Source: G963663495 sp963663495 (lineage in GTDB: Bacteria > Bacteroidota > Rhodothermia > Rhodothermales > Bin80). From it: DNA of 64,000 bases. Below, in pieces: positions 55,563 through 64,000 of the stretch (position 1 is the first letter of the stretch; each line of letters begins with the position of its first letter). The stretch covers positions 4,712,001 to 4,776,000 of the forward strand of contig OY760427.1 in the NCBI GenBank assembly GCA_963663495.1, given 5' to 3'. The position numbers and the translations under genes were made by a program. The notes beneath the pieces are model-generated. The model saw only the letters and a list, made by a program, of their open reading frames with translations, was not told the origin of the DNA and searched no databases.

Positions 55563-56485
55563 CTATGAAATGAGGGATTTGTACATGAGCCGTTTACCGA
55601 CCAGTCCTTGAGCAATTATTGTCATTTGCTCCGTTGTGTCGTAGTCGCGTGCATTGTGTCGCCCTGCAAATTCGTTCCCGTACTGCTGTAGGTGTTTCTT
55701 GCTCATGTGGTGGTACGTTCTGTAGTACCCACGCTTCAGCAAAGACCGGAAGCTCTCTACGCCATTGGTATGGACCTGCTCACGAACGTATTCGCCACCA
55801 ACAGAGTGACGTACGTAGGCGTGGTTGTTGCGGCCCCGGTATGTTGACGACCCATCCGTATAGACCTCGGTGTCTTCCGAGATATGGGTATCTACAAACG
55901 CATTGAGCGTCTGCCCGTCTGTGTTTTCACCTACCTGGACAGAAATGCTATTGGTGACACGATCACGGACTCCTACAACGGCTTTCTTACCTACTGGCCC
56001 ACGGCCTGCATTCAGCTTCTTACTGGCGTGCCTGTTCTTTTCCTTGCCACCGAAGTAGGCTTCGTCAACCTCTACCGGACCGGCAAATAGTGCATGTTCT
56101 CTATTCCATGATTATCGAATACGGTGGGACAGATGCCACGCTGTCGTCTGGGTTATGCTAAGGTCACGATGCAGCTTCATGCTGGATACGCCCTTGATAC
56201 TGGTAGTCAGGATGTAAATGGCTAATGCCCATACCTGGTATCCCAGTTTGGAGTCCTGCATTACTGTCCCTATGCGGACACTGAATCGTTTACGGCAACT
56301 ACGACAGCGATAAGGCATGCTAGGATGTTTGGCGCCAGACTGTACGTTCTTAGACGCACAGTGCGGGCAAACAGGAGTGTCGCCCCAACGCTTCATTGCG
56401 AACCATGCTTCGGCTGTTGGGCCGTCTGGTAGAGTCGGCGGGTGGCGCGTTACTCCGTAGAGCACGTTTCCGCCCGCCGCTCACC

Positions 56486-56518
56486 GAACCCGGCGTGCGG
56501 TTTTCCCGCACCGGGCTC
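56486..56518 (-). ncRNA. Group II intron domain V
   Basis: On the minus strand GAGCCCGG pairs with CCGGGTTC and TGCGG with CCGCA around a GAAAA loop, with a two-base CG bulge. It carries the AGC catalytic triad near its 5' side. Size, bulge and triad are the diagnostic features of domain V. Confidence 0.85.
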
Positions 56519-56552
56519 TCCAGGCGGATCATGCAACTCGCACTCGGAAAAG

Positions 56553-58635
56553 GTATCCGTCCGGTGAAGTACATTATAACCGAGGGTATTTACTCTCTCA
56601 ATTAGAGTAAGTTAGAGCGCGGTTCGAAGGTTTATGGGCTAGCGTCGGTTGGGTGTGCAGGAGTCAAGTACCTAACAGCGTATTCGCAGACCCGTACACG
56701 GATCTATCGGATGACCCGGGCGCGCCTGTTTAGGGGCTCCTATGCCGCTTTCTTGACGGTAGCTTGCTGCAAGTCCCGACTAGCTTTCCAATGATGGGGC
56801 AAGAGTTCAGCCATGCGGTCGGCAGGATGTGTCGGAAGACGGCGTAGTACGTCGGTAAGCCATTCAATCGGGTTTGTCGATTGCAACTTGCATGTGGCAA
56901 AAAGAGCGTACAGTACTGCGGACCGCTGCGCTGCCGCATGCGATCCCGCAAACAGATGGTTTTTTCGACCAAGCGCAATCGCCCGCATCTGGTTCTCAAC
57001 CAGATTGTTCTCGATCTCAACCTTGCCGTCTTCCAGGTAACAAGCCAGCTTCTCCTACCTGTTGAGCATGTACCCCACGGCTTCATCCCATCCCGCACTC
57101 GGCCGGTGCTCACGACTCTCCTCAAGCCATGGCTTCAACTTCTCCAGTACCAGCCGTGCCTCCTCCTGTCGTACCTCCACACGCCGAGCCGGACCAGCTC
57201 CCTCCTTACGCAACCCACGCTCTATCGCATACAACTGCCAGATTTCCTCCATTACATGGCGCACCTTCTTGGGCTCCTTTTTCCTGCAGTCATAAAACTT
57301 GCGACGCGCATGCGCCATACATCCAAACAGCGTTATCCCGCCCCGCGTACCAAACGCATCGTACACCACATACCCGTCGGTTTGCATCGCCCCTCTATAT
57401 CCGCGCAAGAATTCCCACGGTCCAGCGCGCGCACGGCTCGGGCTGTAATCCATCATCACCACCTTCGCCCGCGGTGCCAGGTATACCCAAAGATAGCCGC
57501 GATGCGTCTTTCCTTCGTTTTTCCTCCCTTCCTTCTCCTTCCCTTTCTTCTTCGGCTTTTGCACCGGGAACGTTGTCTCATCCACCTGCAGATACCCACT
57601 ACGAAGCACCTCCTTACGCAACGCATCTCCTAACGGACCCAGATACGTCGCTACCTTCGCAATCCAATCCCCCATTGTAGCAGCCGATAGCTTCACGCCA
57701 TGGCGCTGAAACTTCTTCCGCAGCCGGTATAGCGGCATATGATCCACATATTTGGCTACCGCCAAATACGCCAACAACCCCGGACCCGCCTTCCCCTTCG
57801 GTATGACACGCTTCGGCAACGGCGCTATGACCACCTCCTTGCGAGGCTCCTTGCAGACAACCTACTTCGGCCGCACAATCCGTACTACCCTCGTGAAGCC
57901 CGGCACATATTCCAGGTACTCCGTTACTTCCTCGCCGATGTACTTCATACCCGCGGTGCTGCCCTCCGGCTCAAGGCGGATCACCTCTCTGGGCAGATGG
58001 TCCGGAATCGGCCCGCGCACCGGCTTGTTCTTCCCACGTCGCTTGCGCTTTACCAGGACATCCTCCTCCTCGGGCTCAACAGCTACTGGTTCCTCTCCAA
58101 ACAACCGGCCTTGCTGCGCATTGTCCGCCGGCGTGTAACGCTCACTCTTTTTGCCAGGGAGTAGGCGATACGCTTGTTCCAACCTATCTTCCAGATGGCT
58201 AATCTTCGCAGCCAGATCGGCATTTGTCGCAGCCAGATCCGCGTTGTTCTTGGATAGACGATCGGCTTTTTTCTCCAAGCGACGGACCTGTTTTCGCAGA
58301 TCCTTGTTCTCAGCCTCGTGGTTTCTTAGCCTCTGAAAAAGGACTTCACCGGCAGGAGAAGAGGGGGAGAAAGATGCCTTGGGCCGCATAATTTATGTAC
58401 ATGTGCGCCCTCCACAGTGTTCCGATTCTTCTACCCCAAAACCCATGTTTTTTGTCCCCAACAGCGCTGATTGCTGACTGCATTCAGGCGCTTGGACGAT
58501 AAGCTGCACACCACTCCGAAATTCCCAAATCGGCACACCAAACCCGGCGTATAATCACCTTGCACTAAGCTCTACAAGCGGACTACGCAGACCAATGCTA
58601 AGCCCGCTTTACCATGTACTTCACCGTACGGATAC
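56553..58635 (-). mobile_element. IS66-family element, copy C (2083 bp)
   Basis: The inverted repeats match those of copy B. The 8-bp duplication CGGAAAAG flanks it at 56545-56552 and 58636-58643. It lies 34 bases upstream of the intron's domain V, where domain IV would be. Both ends are intact, so it could be moved by the transposase of copy B. Confidence 0.92.
56740..58389 (-). pseudogene. IS66 transposase TnpC with two nonsense codons
   Basis: Starts M-R-P-K at 58389, with a stop just upstream. In-frame TAG codons lie near 57863 (TAC to TAG in P-K-Y-V-V-C) and near 57056 (TGG to TAG in N-R-W-E-K). All segments stay in one frame. Compared with copy B it has an extra N-A-D-L-A-A repeat in the coiled coil and a shorter acidic linker. 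Inactive. Confidence 0.88.
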
Positions 58636-58643
58636 CGGAAAAG

Positions 58644-59156
58644 TCATCTGAGATGGGGGACATTGTCTATTGAAGGTGAGCACCCTCCAACGCCTGCCCG
58701 ACATTCCCTACAACTCGCATCTAAGCCTGTTTACGCCTCGACTAACACGTACCCCGGCTTCCCGGGGTGCGCTTCCTTCACTTTCGCATGTGATGTCGCT
58801 AAGGTCCCTGACCATTAACCGGTTTGTAGGACATCGCCATTTACCGTAGCCCTTCCCTCTTTGAACACCGCTCCGCACCTGCGACCCCTTCCCTCCGCGG
58901 GCATTACCCCGCATCAACGGTACTACGGACCACTCCGCCACCCTGCTGACCCGGCCTGGCTCTTACAAACTTCCGGTTGGTGCGCGCACCGTCAACAGGG
59001 CTTCCCGTGTTGCTGCTTCCCTGATCTTCCATGCGTGCCAGCGCCAATACCCCGGCGAGTCAGTCTCGGTGCTCTTATCGCTCTCTTCCCGAAACCGCAT
59101 CGGTCCTCCCCTATCACCGGAAGGTCGACACTCGCATTACCCGTTTCGAGGCCTGC
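58644..59156 (-). other. Intron domain I-III region, no gene
   Basis: Part of the group II intron between its 5' segment and the IS66 insertion. It is rich in short complementary stretches (for example CCCCGGGAAGCCGGGG near 58760). A 77-codon open frame here (58708-58941) has Arg/Gly-rich composition and no motifs; I regard it as structured RNA, not a gene. Confidence 0.6.
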
Positions 59157-59539
59157 TCAGCGTTCAATCATGTTCCGGCCCGCATGGTCGCTATGCTACT
59201 CTCGTAGCCCGTTAACTACAGTGCTTCATACCATGTCGTTACCTCCATAATACGCTGTAACCGCTACCAACCGGAGCGACAGTTGTTGGGCGGGATTCGC
59301 ACCCGCCACAGGAAAGCGCCTTTCCACGGCGCACGGCGAAGTTAGGCTAAACAGACTGTTTTGAGGCATTCAGGTCCGCTGTGTCATGGCAGCATGGAAG
59401 CATCGTGTCGAAGGTAGCAGTGTGTGTCGTGCCTTAATGCCACTTCGCAGCACGCAGCGGAGTTACACGGGCCGACGCTGTGCGACAACCCGGTGGGACC
59501 TATCGGGTATCGGCTATATTGTGGCATAACTAGCACTCC

Positions 59540-62500
59540 TTACCACCGCACGTAGCCGCTGGCGGTCACGCCGTAGCTCACCGGCCGGTATGGCGCTGTG
59601 TTTTCCATCGCTAAGCCGCTTACACTGAATCCTAGCCCCGTGCGCCCCAGCACGCCCGCTCCTATGCGGTAGTCCCTGCCTCTGTCACGCAGCCCCATAC
59701 CCACATGCGGCCGCAGCACGCTGCGCCTGTGAACACGCGATCCGTACCCCACCTCCAATTCCATCCGACGATCCGACGGATACACCTCCCACGGACGCTC
59801 CGCCTGCCACAGCGTCCCCACATGCGTACGACCCCAGGTCGGTCGCACCTTCGCTCCCAATCCCTCCATTCCTCCATAGCGGACCGTGCCCGAATATCCC
59901 CACTCCCCGTAGCCATCCTCCTGATGTAACACCAAACGCCTTGACATCACCTCCGCATGCAACATCCCCATCCGCACCCGTAATCCTCCGCCTGCCTCCA
60001 TTCCCATTCCTCTCTCCGCATCCCCGCCGCTGTGCAAAACCGCCGCCTCCACATACGGCTCCAACACATCCTGCAACGTCACCGATCCCTCCAGACCCGC
60101 GCGAACACGGCTCACCCCTATCTTGCCATCCATCCCCAGCCAGAACCCGTCCGCCTCGTACCCCAGCCGCACGCCCGAACGGCGTACCAACGTGCCGCCT
60201 ACACCCGCTGCCATCATGCGCATTCCCGTGTCCTCGGCTTCAGCCACTACTCCCTGTCCTGCTCCTGCCAACCCCCACGCACTGTGCCGCATCCCCCCGT
60301 AGCGCACATACGGATACCAGCCCGTCATCTGTAGCAGCGTCCCTTCCTGTTCCAATGCCTCGCTGCGCGATACCACCATCCCCATTAGCCAGCGACCTCC
60401 CGCACGGTAGTCCGCCCCCAAGGATGCCGTCACCACATCCGCTCCCGATACCCCGCCGCTCTGCAACCTGCTGTACGCACCACGACCCCATATGCTTATC
60501 CGCTCTCCGCTTGCCTGCATGCCACAGCCCGACAAAAGGTGCGACGCTCGTACCCGCTGACCGGCAAACGGCCTCGGCATACAACCCACCAATGATCCCT
60601 CCATACGCTCCGATACCGCCTCCACTATATGCACCGCCACACTCCGGCCCAATCGCGCACGGTTTGCCGTATCCTCCGACCCCAATACCACCTCCTCGCG
60701 GACCATCTCATCCCCCAACTCCACCATCAGCGCAAACGCCTCCCCGCTACCTTGCGCGCCCAATAACGGTACTCGCACCTCTTTTCTTGTCTCCCCAGGC
60801 CCGAATTCCAGCACCCCCTCCATGCGCTCGTAGTCCTCTCCCGCCCATGCCGTGCCGTCTACCGTACGATAACGGCCCGTCAGCCGCTCTGCCACGGGTG
60901 CCAGTAGTCCCACCGCAAACACTACCTCGGTCTGCAACACCGCAATGGCTCGCACCTGCACTCCCGGCGCCGTCTCGTCATCCACGATTGTGCCCGTGGC
61001 CACTGCCTGCCCGATTTGCGCATTCGTCGGATTCGACAGCGTCACCTCTACCGTCTCGTCTCCTTCCTGCACATCGTCATCTATCAGCGGTATCCTTACT
61101 TGCGCCTCTGTACTGCCGGTCTCAAACACCACCAGCCCCTGCGTCGCCTCGTAGTCCACATCCGATGTCGCCGTGCCTCCTGTCACCGCAAACTGCGCCG
61201 ATACCACCTTGGTGCTACCATAGTTCAGCCGCACCGCCATCACCAGCTCCTCCGAACTCTCTGTTTCTGTACCGTCATGGATGCTGACCTCTATTGGGTC
61301 ATCCATTATCGTCACATCCCCCTCCGCATCCAAAACCACTGCATGCTCTGGAGCGCTCAGCTTTACTACCAATCCCTCGTCTTCCTCCACCACATCATCA
61401 CGCGCTACCGGTACCCATATATGCCTCAGGGTCTCGCCCGGTGCAAACACCAGCGTGCCCAGCGTGCGTGTGTAGTCCGCCCCTGCCTTCGCCGTACCGT
61501 CCTGCGTGGCAAATGCCACCCCGACACGTACCGTGCTCGCACCACTCAACGATACAGCAAGCTTCGCATGTCCTCCATCCTCTGATACCGTCACATCGCC
61601 TATGGAGAGCTGTGGCAGACGATCATTGTCCAGTATCGTTACTGTGGTCTGGCCGCCACCACCAAGTTGCACCAGAAACGCTTCCCTGCCCTCGTGCACT
61701 GCATCGTCTTGAGTTTGAACCTGTATTACGGTCCCCGTCTCGCTAGGCTCAATCGTCACCGACCCGGCGCTCACCGCCTCGTAGTCCTCTCCCGCTGTTG
61801 CCGTCACATCCCGCGTGCTGTAGGGCACCACGACAGGCTTCGCGCTGGCGCTACTAAGACGTAGCTGAATGTTTGCTGTACCCCCTTCCCGCACATACAC
61901 CGTAGGCACCATGCTGACGGTCGGCGCAGCATCGTTGTCCAAGATGGTGGCACGGCCCGTCGTGTTACGCAGCTCCGCTCCCTGCGCGTCCGTCAACTCC
62001 AGTATGAAGATCTCGTCTTCCTCGTGCAATGCGTCGTCAATGATTTGTACCGATACCTGCTTTTCAAGCTCGCCTGCTCCGAATGTGAGCATCCCGCTTA
62101 TCTCGCCGTAATCCGCACCCGCTGTCGCTGAACCATCTTGCGTGCGGTAACGGACCGTAACAGCCCTAACGCTTTGCCTGTTGAGTCTTATCTGAAATCG
62201 CGCCGGTCCAGCACCCTCAACTACCTGGACCAACGAACTTGCCAATCCTATGCGGTGCGGCGCATCATCATCACGAACATCTATCTCTACACTCCCGGAT
62301 TCTCCACTGTAGTCACCACCACTCGCTGACAACTGTATCTTCCCGAATTCGTCGGCACCATCCGCATCATCCAGGGCTTTCACCGTGACCGTCTGACGAG
62401 CGCTCCAGTCCCCGTGAGTAAAAGTCAAGCTCTGCGGATCAACCGACACCTTGCGATTCAGCGCGAGTTCCTCAAAGATGGATACCGTCACCTGACTCGA

Positions 62501-64000
62501 AGGCAGAGTGCCAAGATGCACCGTAAAGGGTTGGCCTGTTTCTCCCTCGTTCAGCGATAATGTTCTCGGGGTGATCACCAGTCCTGCCTCGTCATCATCC
62601 AACACTGTGACTAATAAGTCCTCCGTAACACCATCGTAGCCAGCACCCGACGCCCGGTGTGTCAGCGTAGCACTGCCATTGACCGTGTCGTCGTCCTCAT
62701 TTGCACGTATGGCTACCGCCTGCGCAGAATGCCAATCATCACCCGTGAATGTCAGCACAGTCATGTTCGGCGTCACATCCGTCTCGGAGTAGGTTTCAAT
62801 CTCCACTGTTACCGCGCCCGATGGCTCCGCTGACAGCCTCACCGTATAGGATGCTTCGCCCCCTTCCGGTACTGTAAGATCGGCAGGTGCCAACACGATC
62901 CCTGCTACGTCATTGTCTCGGATATCTATGTCCACATCCTCTGTCTCGCCATCATACACACCCCCGGATGCTGTAAGGGTGAGCTGTACACTTGCATCCA
63001 TCACATCGTCGTCCTCCTCCGCACGGATTATCACCGTAATAGGCCTGCTCCAGTCCTCCGATGTAAACCGCAGCATAGTCGGGCTTACCCTTAATCCTGT
63101 TCCCGCATCGCCCGTGATCCCCACATTGACCGCCTGCGTGGGCTCCGCGAGTAGCCGTACCGTAAAATGCTCTTCCACCCCCTCTGTCACCGAAAGGTAA
63201 GTGGGCGATACCACCAACCCTGCCACCGGATCATCGTCCTTCACCGTCACCGTGACAGCAGGCCCTCTCACGGAATTATAATCCCCTCCCGATGCAGTGT
63301 GCGTAAGCACTGCAATGTCGTCGTCCGTGTCTGCGTCTTCCGCCGCACGCACCGTTACCGTCTGTTTCGTATCCCAATCACCGGAAGTGAATGTCAGCGG
63401 AGCAGCGGCCATCGTTACGTCACTATTGTCGCTTTCAATAGCCACCGTCACCGTACCGGTCGGTTCTGTCCCCAGTGCTACACGATACATGCCCAATGCC
63501 CCTTCCAGCACGGTTAAAGCTATCGGCTCAATACGTAACCCCGGCGTGTCGTCGTCTGTCACTGTCACAGGCAAATCCTTGGTTACCGAGTTGTAGCCTC
63601 CGTCAGAGGCCTCATGAGCAAGTGTCACCCGGTCGTCTGCAGAGTCATCATCATGCTCCGCTGTCACTGTTACCGTCTGCTCAGTATTCCAGGTAGTAGA
63701 TGTGAAGGTCAGGCTTCCCCTATCCGGTTTCAGGTCTGTATCTGCATGTCCTGTGATGGCCACCGCCACGGTGCCCGTCGGCTGTGTGGCAAGCTTCACC
63801 GTATAAGCACCGGTACTCCCTTCCGGAATTTCAAGGCTTGTCGGGCTCAGCACCAGTTCCGGTGTGTCGTCATCTACTACGTTTACGCTGGCCTCATGGT
63901 CAGGTGGGTCAGCCACCGTGTACCCAGTACCCGCCTGCAACGTTGCCGTTACTGATCCGGATGGCTCGTCTACGTTGTCAGGAATGGTTGCCACCATGTG
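59540..64000 (-). CDS. Giant Calx-beta surface protein with C-terminal autotransporter-like barrel, N-terminus outside window
   Basis: 1485 or more residues are visible; the frame is open to the right edge. After a partial unit there are five ~105-residue units of one type (x-P-x-x-L-x-[VI]-x-E-G, T-F-T-x-x-x-W, D-x-D at the end). Five Calx-beta units follow (T-A-x-A-G-x-D-Y and D-x-x-x-E-x-x-E motifs). A linker with C-M-P-R-P-F and S-G-C-G-M leads to a barrel of about 320 residues starting S-I-W-G-R-G-A-Y. It ends S-Y-G-V-T-A-S-G-Y-V-R-W, so unlike the other two giants it has the terminal aromatic expected for BamA recognition. Calx-beta units bind calcium in characterised proteins; the role here is inferred as adhesion or surface display. 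Stop TAA at 59540. Confidence 0.85.
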   Translation of the reverse strand, partial: HMVATIPDNVDEPSGSVTATLQAGTGYTVADPPDHEASVNVVDDDTPELVLSPTSLEIPEGSTGAYTVKLATQPTGTVAVAITGHADTDLKPDRGSLTFTSTTWNTEQTVTVTAEHDDDSADDRVTLAHEASDGGYNSVTKDLPVTVTDDDTPGLRIEPIALTVLEGALGMYRVALGTEPTGTVTVAIESDNSDVTMAAAPLTFTSGDWDTKQTVTVRAAEDADTDDDIAVLTHTASGGDYNSVRGPAVTVTVKDDDPVAGLVVSPTYLSVTEGVEEHFTVRLLAEPTQAVNVGITGDAGTGLRVSPTMLRFTSEDWSRPITVIIRAEEDDDVMDASVQLTLTASGGVYDGETEDVDIDIRDNDVAGIVLAPADLTVPEGGEASYTVRLSAEPSGAVTVEIETYSETDVTPNMTVLTFTGDDWHSAQAVAIRANEDDDTVNGSATLTHRASGAGYDGVTEDLLVTVLDDDEAGLVITPRTLSLNEGETGQPFTVHLGTLPSSQVTVSIFEELALNRKVSVDPQSLTFTHGDWSARQTVTVKALDDADGADEFGKIQLSASGGDYSGESGSVEIDVRDDDAPHRIGLASSLVQVVEGAGPARFQIRLNRQSVRAVTVRYRTQDGSATAGADYGEISGMLTFGAGELEKQVSVQIIDDALHEEDEIFILELTDAQGAELRNTTGRATILDNDAAPTVSMVPTVYVREGGTANIQLRLSSASAKPVVVPYSTRDVTATAGEDYEAVSAGSVTIEPSETGTVIQVQTQDDAVHEGREAFLVQLGGGGQTTVTILDNDRLPQLSIGDVTVSEDGGHAKLAVSLSGASTVRVGVAFATQDGTAKAGADYTRTLGTLVFAPGETLRHIWVPVARDDVVEEDEGLVVKLSAPEHAVVLDAEGDVTIMDDPIEVSIHDGTETESSEELVMAVRLNYGSTKVVSAQFAVTGGTATSDVDYEATQGLVVFETGSTEAQVRIPLIDDDVQEGDETVEVTLSNPTNAQIGQAVATGTIVDDETAPGVQVRAIAVLQTEVVFAVGLLAPVAERLTGRYRTVDGTAWAGEDYERMEGVLEFGPGETRKEVRVPLLGAQGSGEAFALMVELGDEMVREEVVLGSEDTANRARLGRSVAVHIVEAVSERMEGSLVGCMPRPFAGQRVRASHLLSGCGMQASGERISIWGRGAYSRLQSGGVSGADVVTASLGADYRAGGRWLMGMVVSRSEALEQEGTLLQMTGWYPYVRYGGMRHSAWGLAGAGQGVVAEAEDTGMRMMAAGVGGTLVRRSGVRLGYEADGFWLGMDGKIGVSRVRAGLEGSVTLQDVLEPYVEAAVLHSGGDAERGMGMEAGGGLRVRMGMLHAEVMSRRLVLHQEDGYGEWGYSGTVRYGGMEGLGAKVRPTWGRTHVGTLWQAERPWEVYPSDRRMELEVGYGSRVHRRSVLRPHVGMGLRDRGRDYRIGAGVLGRTGLGFSVSGLAMENTAPYRPVSYGVTASGYVRW

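Larger units (their letters stand above)
56434..59334 (-). ncRNA. Group II intron lacking a reverse transcriptase (810 nt), split by IS66
   Basis: The 5' end GTGCGCC lies at 59334, after exon bases ACTTCGCC. The 3' end ...CCGAC (AY consensus) lies at 56434. A domain V hairpin is at 56486-56518. The domain VI stem (GGCGGGCGG pairing with CCACCCGCC, with a TAAC branch region) is at 56434-56476. The domain I side contains GGCGGGTGCGAATCCCGCC. Removing IS66 and one 8-bp duplication leaves 810 nt. No reverse-transcriptase frame is present between the domain I-III region and domain V, so mobility or splicing would need a protein in trans. Joining the exons restores the IS1595 frame exactly. Confidence 0.78.
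55563..59369 (-). pseudogene. IS1595-family transposase gene split by a group II intron
   Basis: Exon 1 (59369-59335) reads M-P-Q-N-S-L-F-S-L-T-S-P. Exon 2 (56433-55563) continues in frame with L-P-D-G-P-T-A-E-A-W-F-A-M-K-R-W and the zinc-ribbon C-P-H-C ... Y-R-C-R-S-C. Next come S-S-M-K-L-H-R-D-L and H-R-I-R, then an in-frame TAA at 56112-56114 where relatives have Glu. The frame then stays open through E-V-D-E-A-Y-F-G-G-K-E-K-N-R-H, the ISXO2-like DDE core, and H-T-N-G-V-E-S-F-R-S-L-L-K-R-G-Y to TAG at 55563. Spliced length would be about 301 residues, normal for the family. The nonsense codon makes it inactive even if spliced. Confidence 0.8.

Noticed and set aside
1782..58389. Amber-codon recoding suggested by many in-frame TAG codons in transposases
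   Set aside because: TAG is the genuine stop of several intact genes (54150, 38654, 34249, 18096, 14328), and another transposase carries TAA. Ordinary decay explains the stops.
58708..58941. A 77-residue open frame as a remnant reverse transcriptase
   Set aside because: No reverse-transcriptase or maturase motif; composition fits structured intron RNA.
1..64000. tRNA, rRNA or riboswitch genes
   Set aside because: None was recognised by eye on either strand; no CCA-ended cloverleaf-like or rRNA-conserved stretches were found. A covariance-model scan would settle this.

Overview
This window reads as a transposon-riddled accessory region of a Gram-negative bacterium of the Bacteroidota/Rhodothermota (FCB) type. 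The evidence is a TonB-dependent receptor with an N-terminal CarboxypepD_reg-like domain, a PorV-like barrel, and at least four secreted proteins ending in type IX secretion (T9SS) sorting domains of the 'PNPF ... GTYF' kind. The polysaccharide-lyase and sulfatase content suggests a marine, perhaps invertebrate-associated, lifestyle; that habitat is inference only.

Layout. 1-3.5 kb: the end of an IS1380 element, a DruA-like transposase fragment cut by it, a truncated IS66 copy and decayed IS ends. 3.5-13.5 kb: a 3330-residue surface protein with 19 near-identical Ig-like repeats and a C-terminal beta-barrel. 13.6-18.05 kb: a nest in which a single-ORF IS66 (8-bp target duplication) sits in an ISNCY-like element (6-bp target duplication), which itself sits in an IS4-type transposase remnant. 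18.1-38.65 kb: a polysaccharide-utilisation locus. Sulfatase and sialate-O-acetylesterase-like genes run leftward. Diverging from them is a tightly coupled run: TonB receptor, large T9SS-exported protein, PorV-like barrel, FadL-like barrel, heparinase II/III-like lyase, then a tandem beta-helix protein and two PL6-type lyases, the second fused to a second beta-helix domain. 38.7-45.1 kb: a truncated transposase combining a DruA (DUF4338) domain with a Tn5-like transposase, group II intron pieces, a second ISNCY copy in inverted orientation, and a second IS1380 copy. 45.2-54.15 kb: a second giant barrel-bearing surface protein (2992 residues). 55.3-59.4 kb: a C5-methyltransferase tail fragment and an IS1595 transposase gene split by an approximately 810-nt group II intron without a reverse transcriptase, itself interrupted by another IS66 copy. 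59.5-64 kb: the C-terminal 1485 residues of a third giant surface protein that runs off the right edge.

Functionally, the lyases, sulfatase and esterase would jointly depolymerise a sulfated, acetylated, uronic-acid-containing glycan. The TonB receptor would import the products. No SusD gene is present; the T9SS-exported 747-residue protein beside the receptor is the candidate substitute. The three giant proteins look like adhesins or cell-surface spacers with autotransporter-like barrels. I saw no rRNA, tRNA or CRISPR array. Most of the IS transposases carry nonsense mutations; the IS66 copy at 14.3-16.0 kb is the only complete, uninterrupted transposase in the window.
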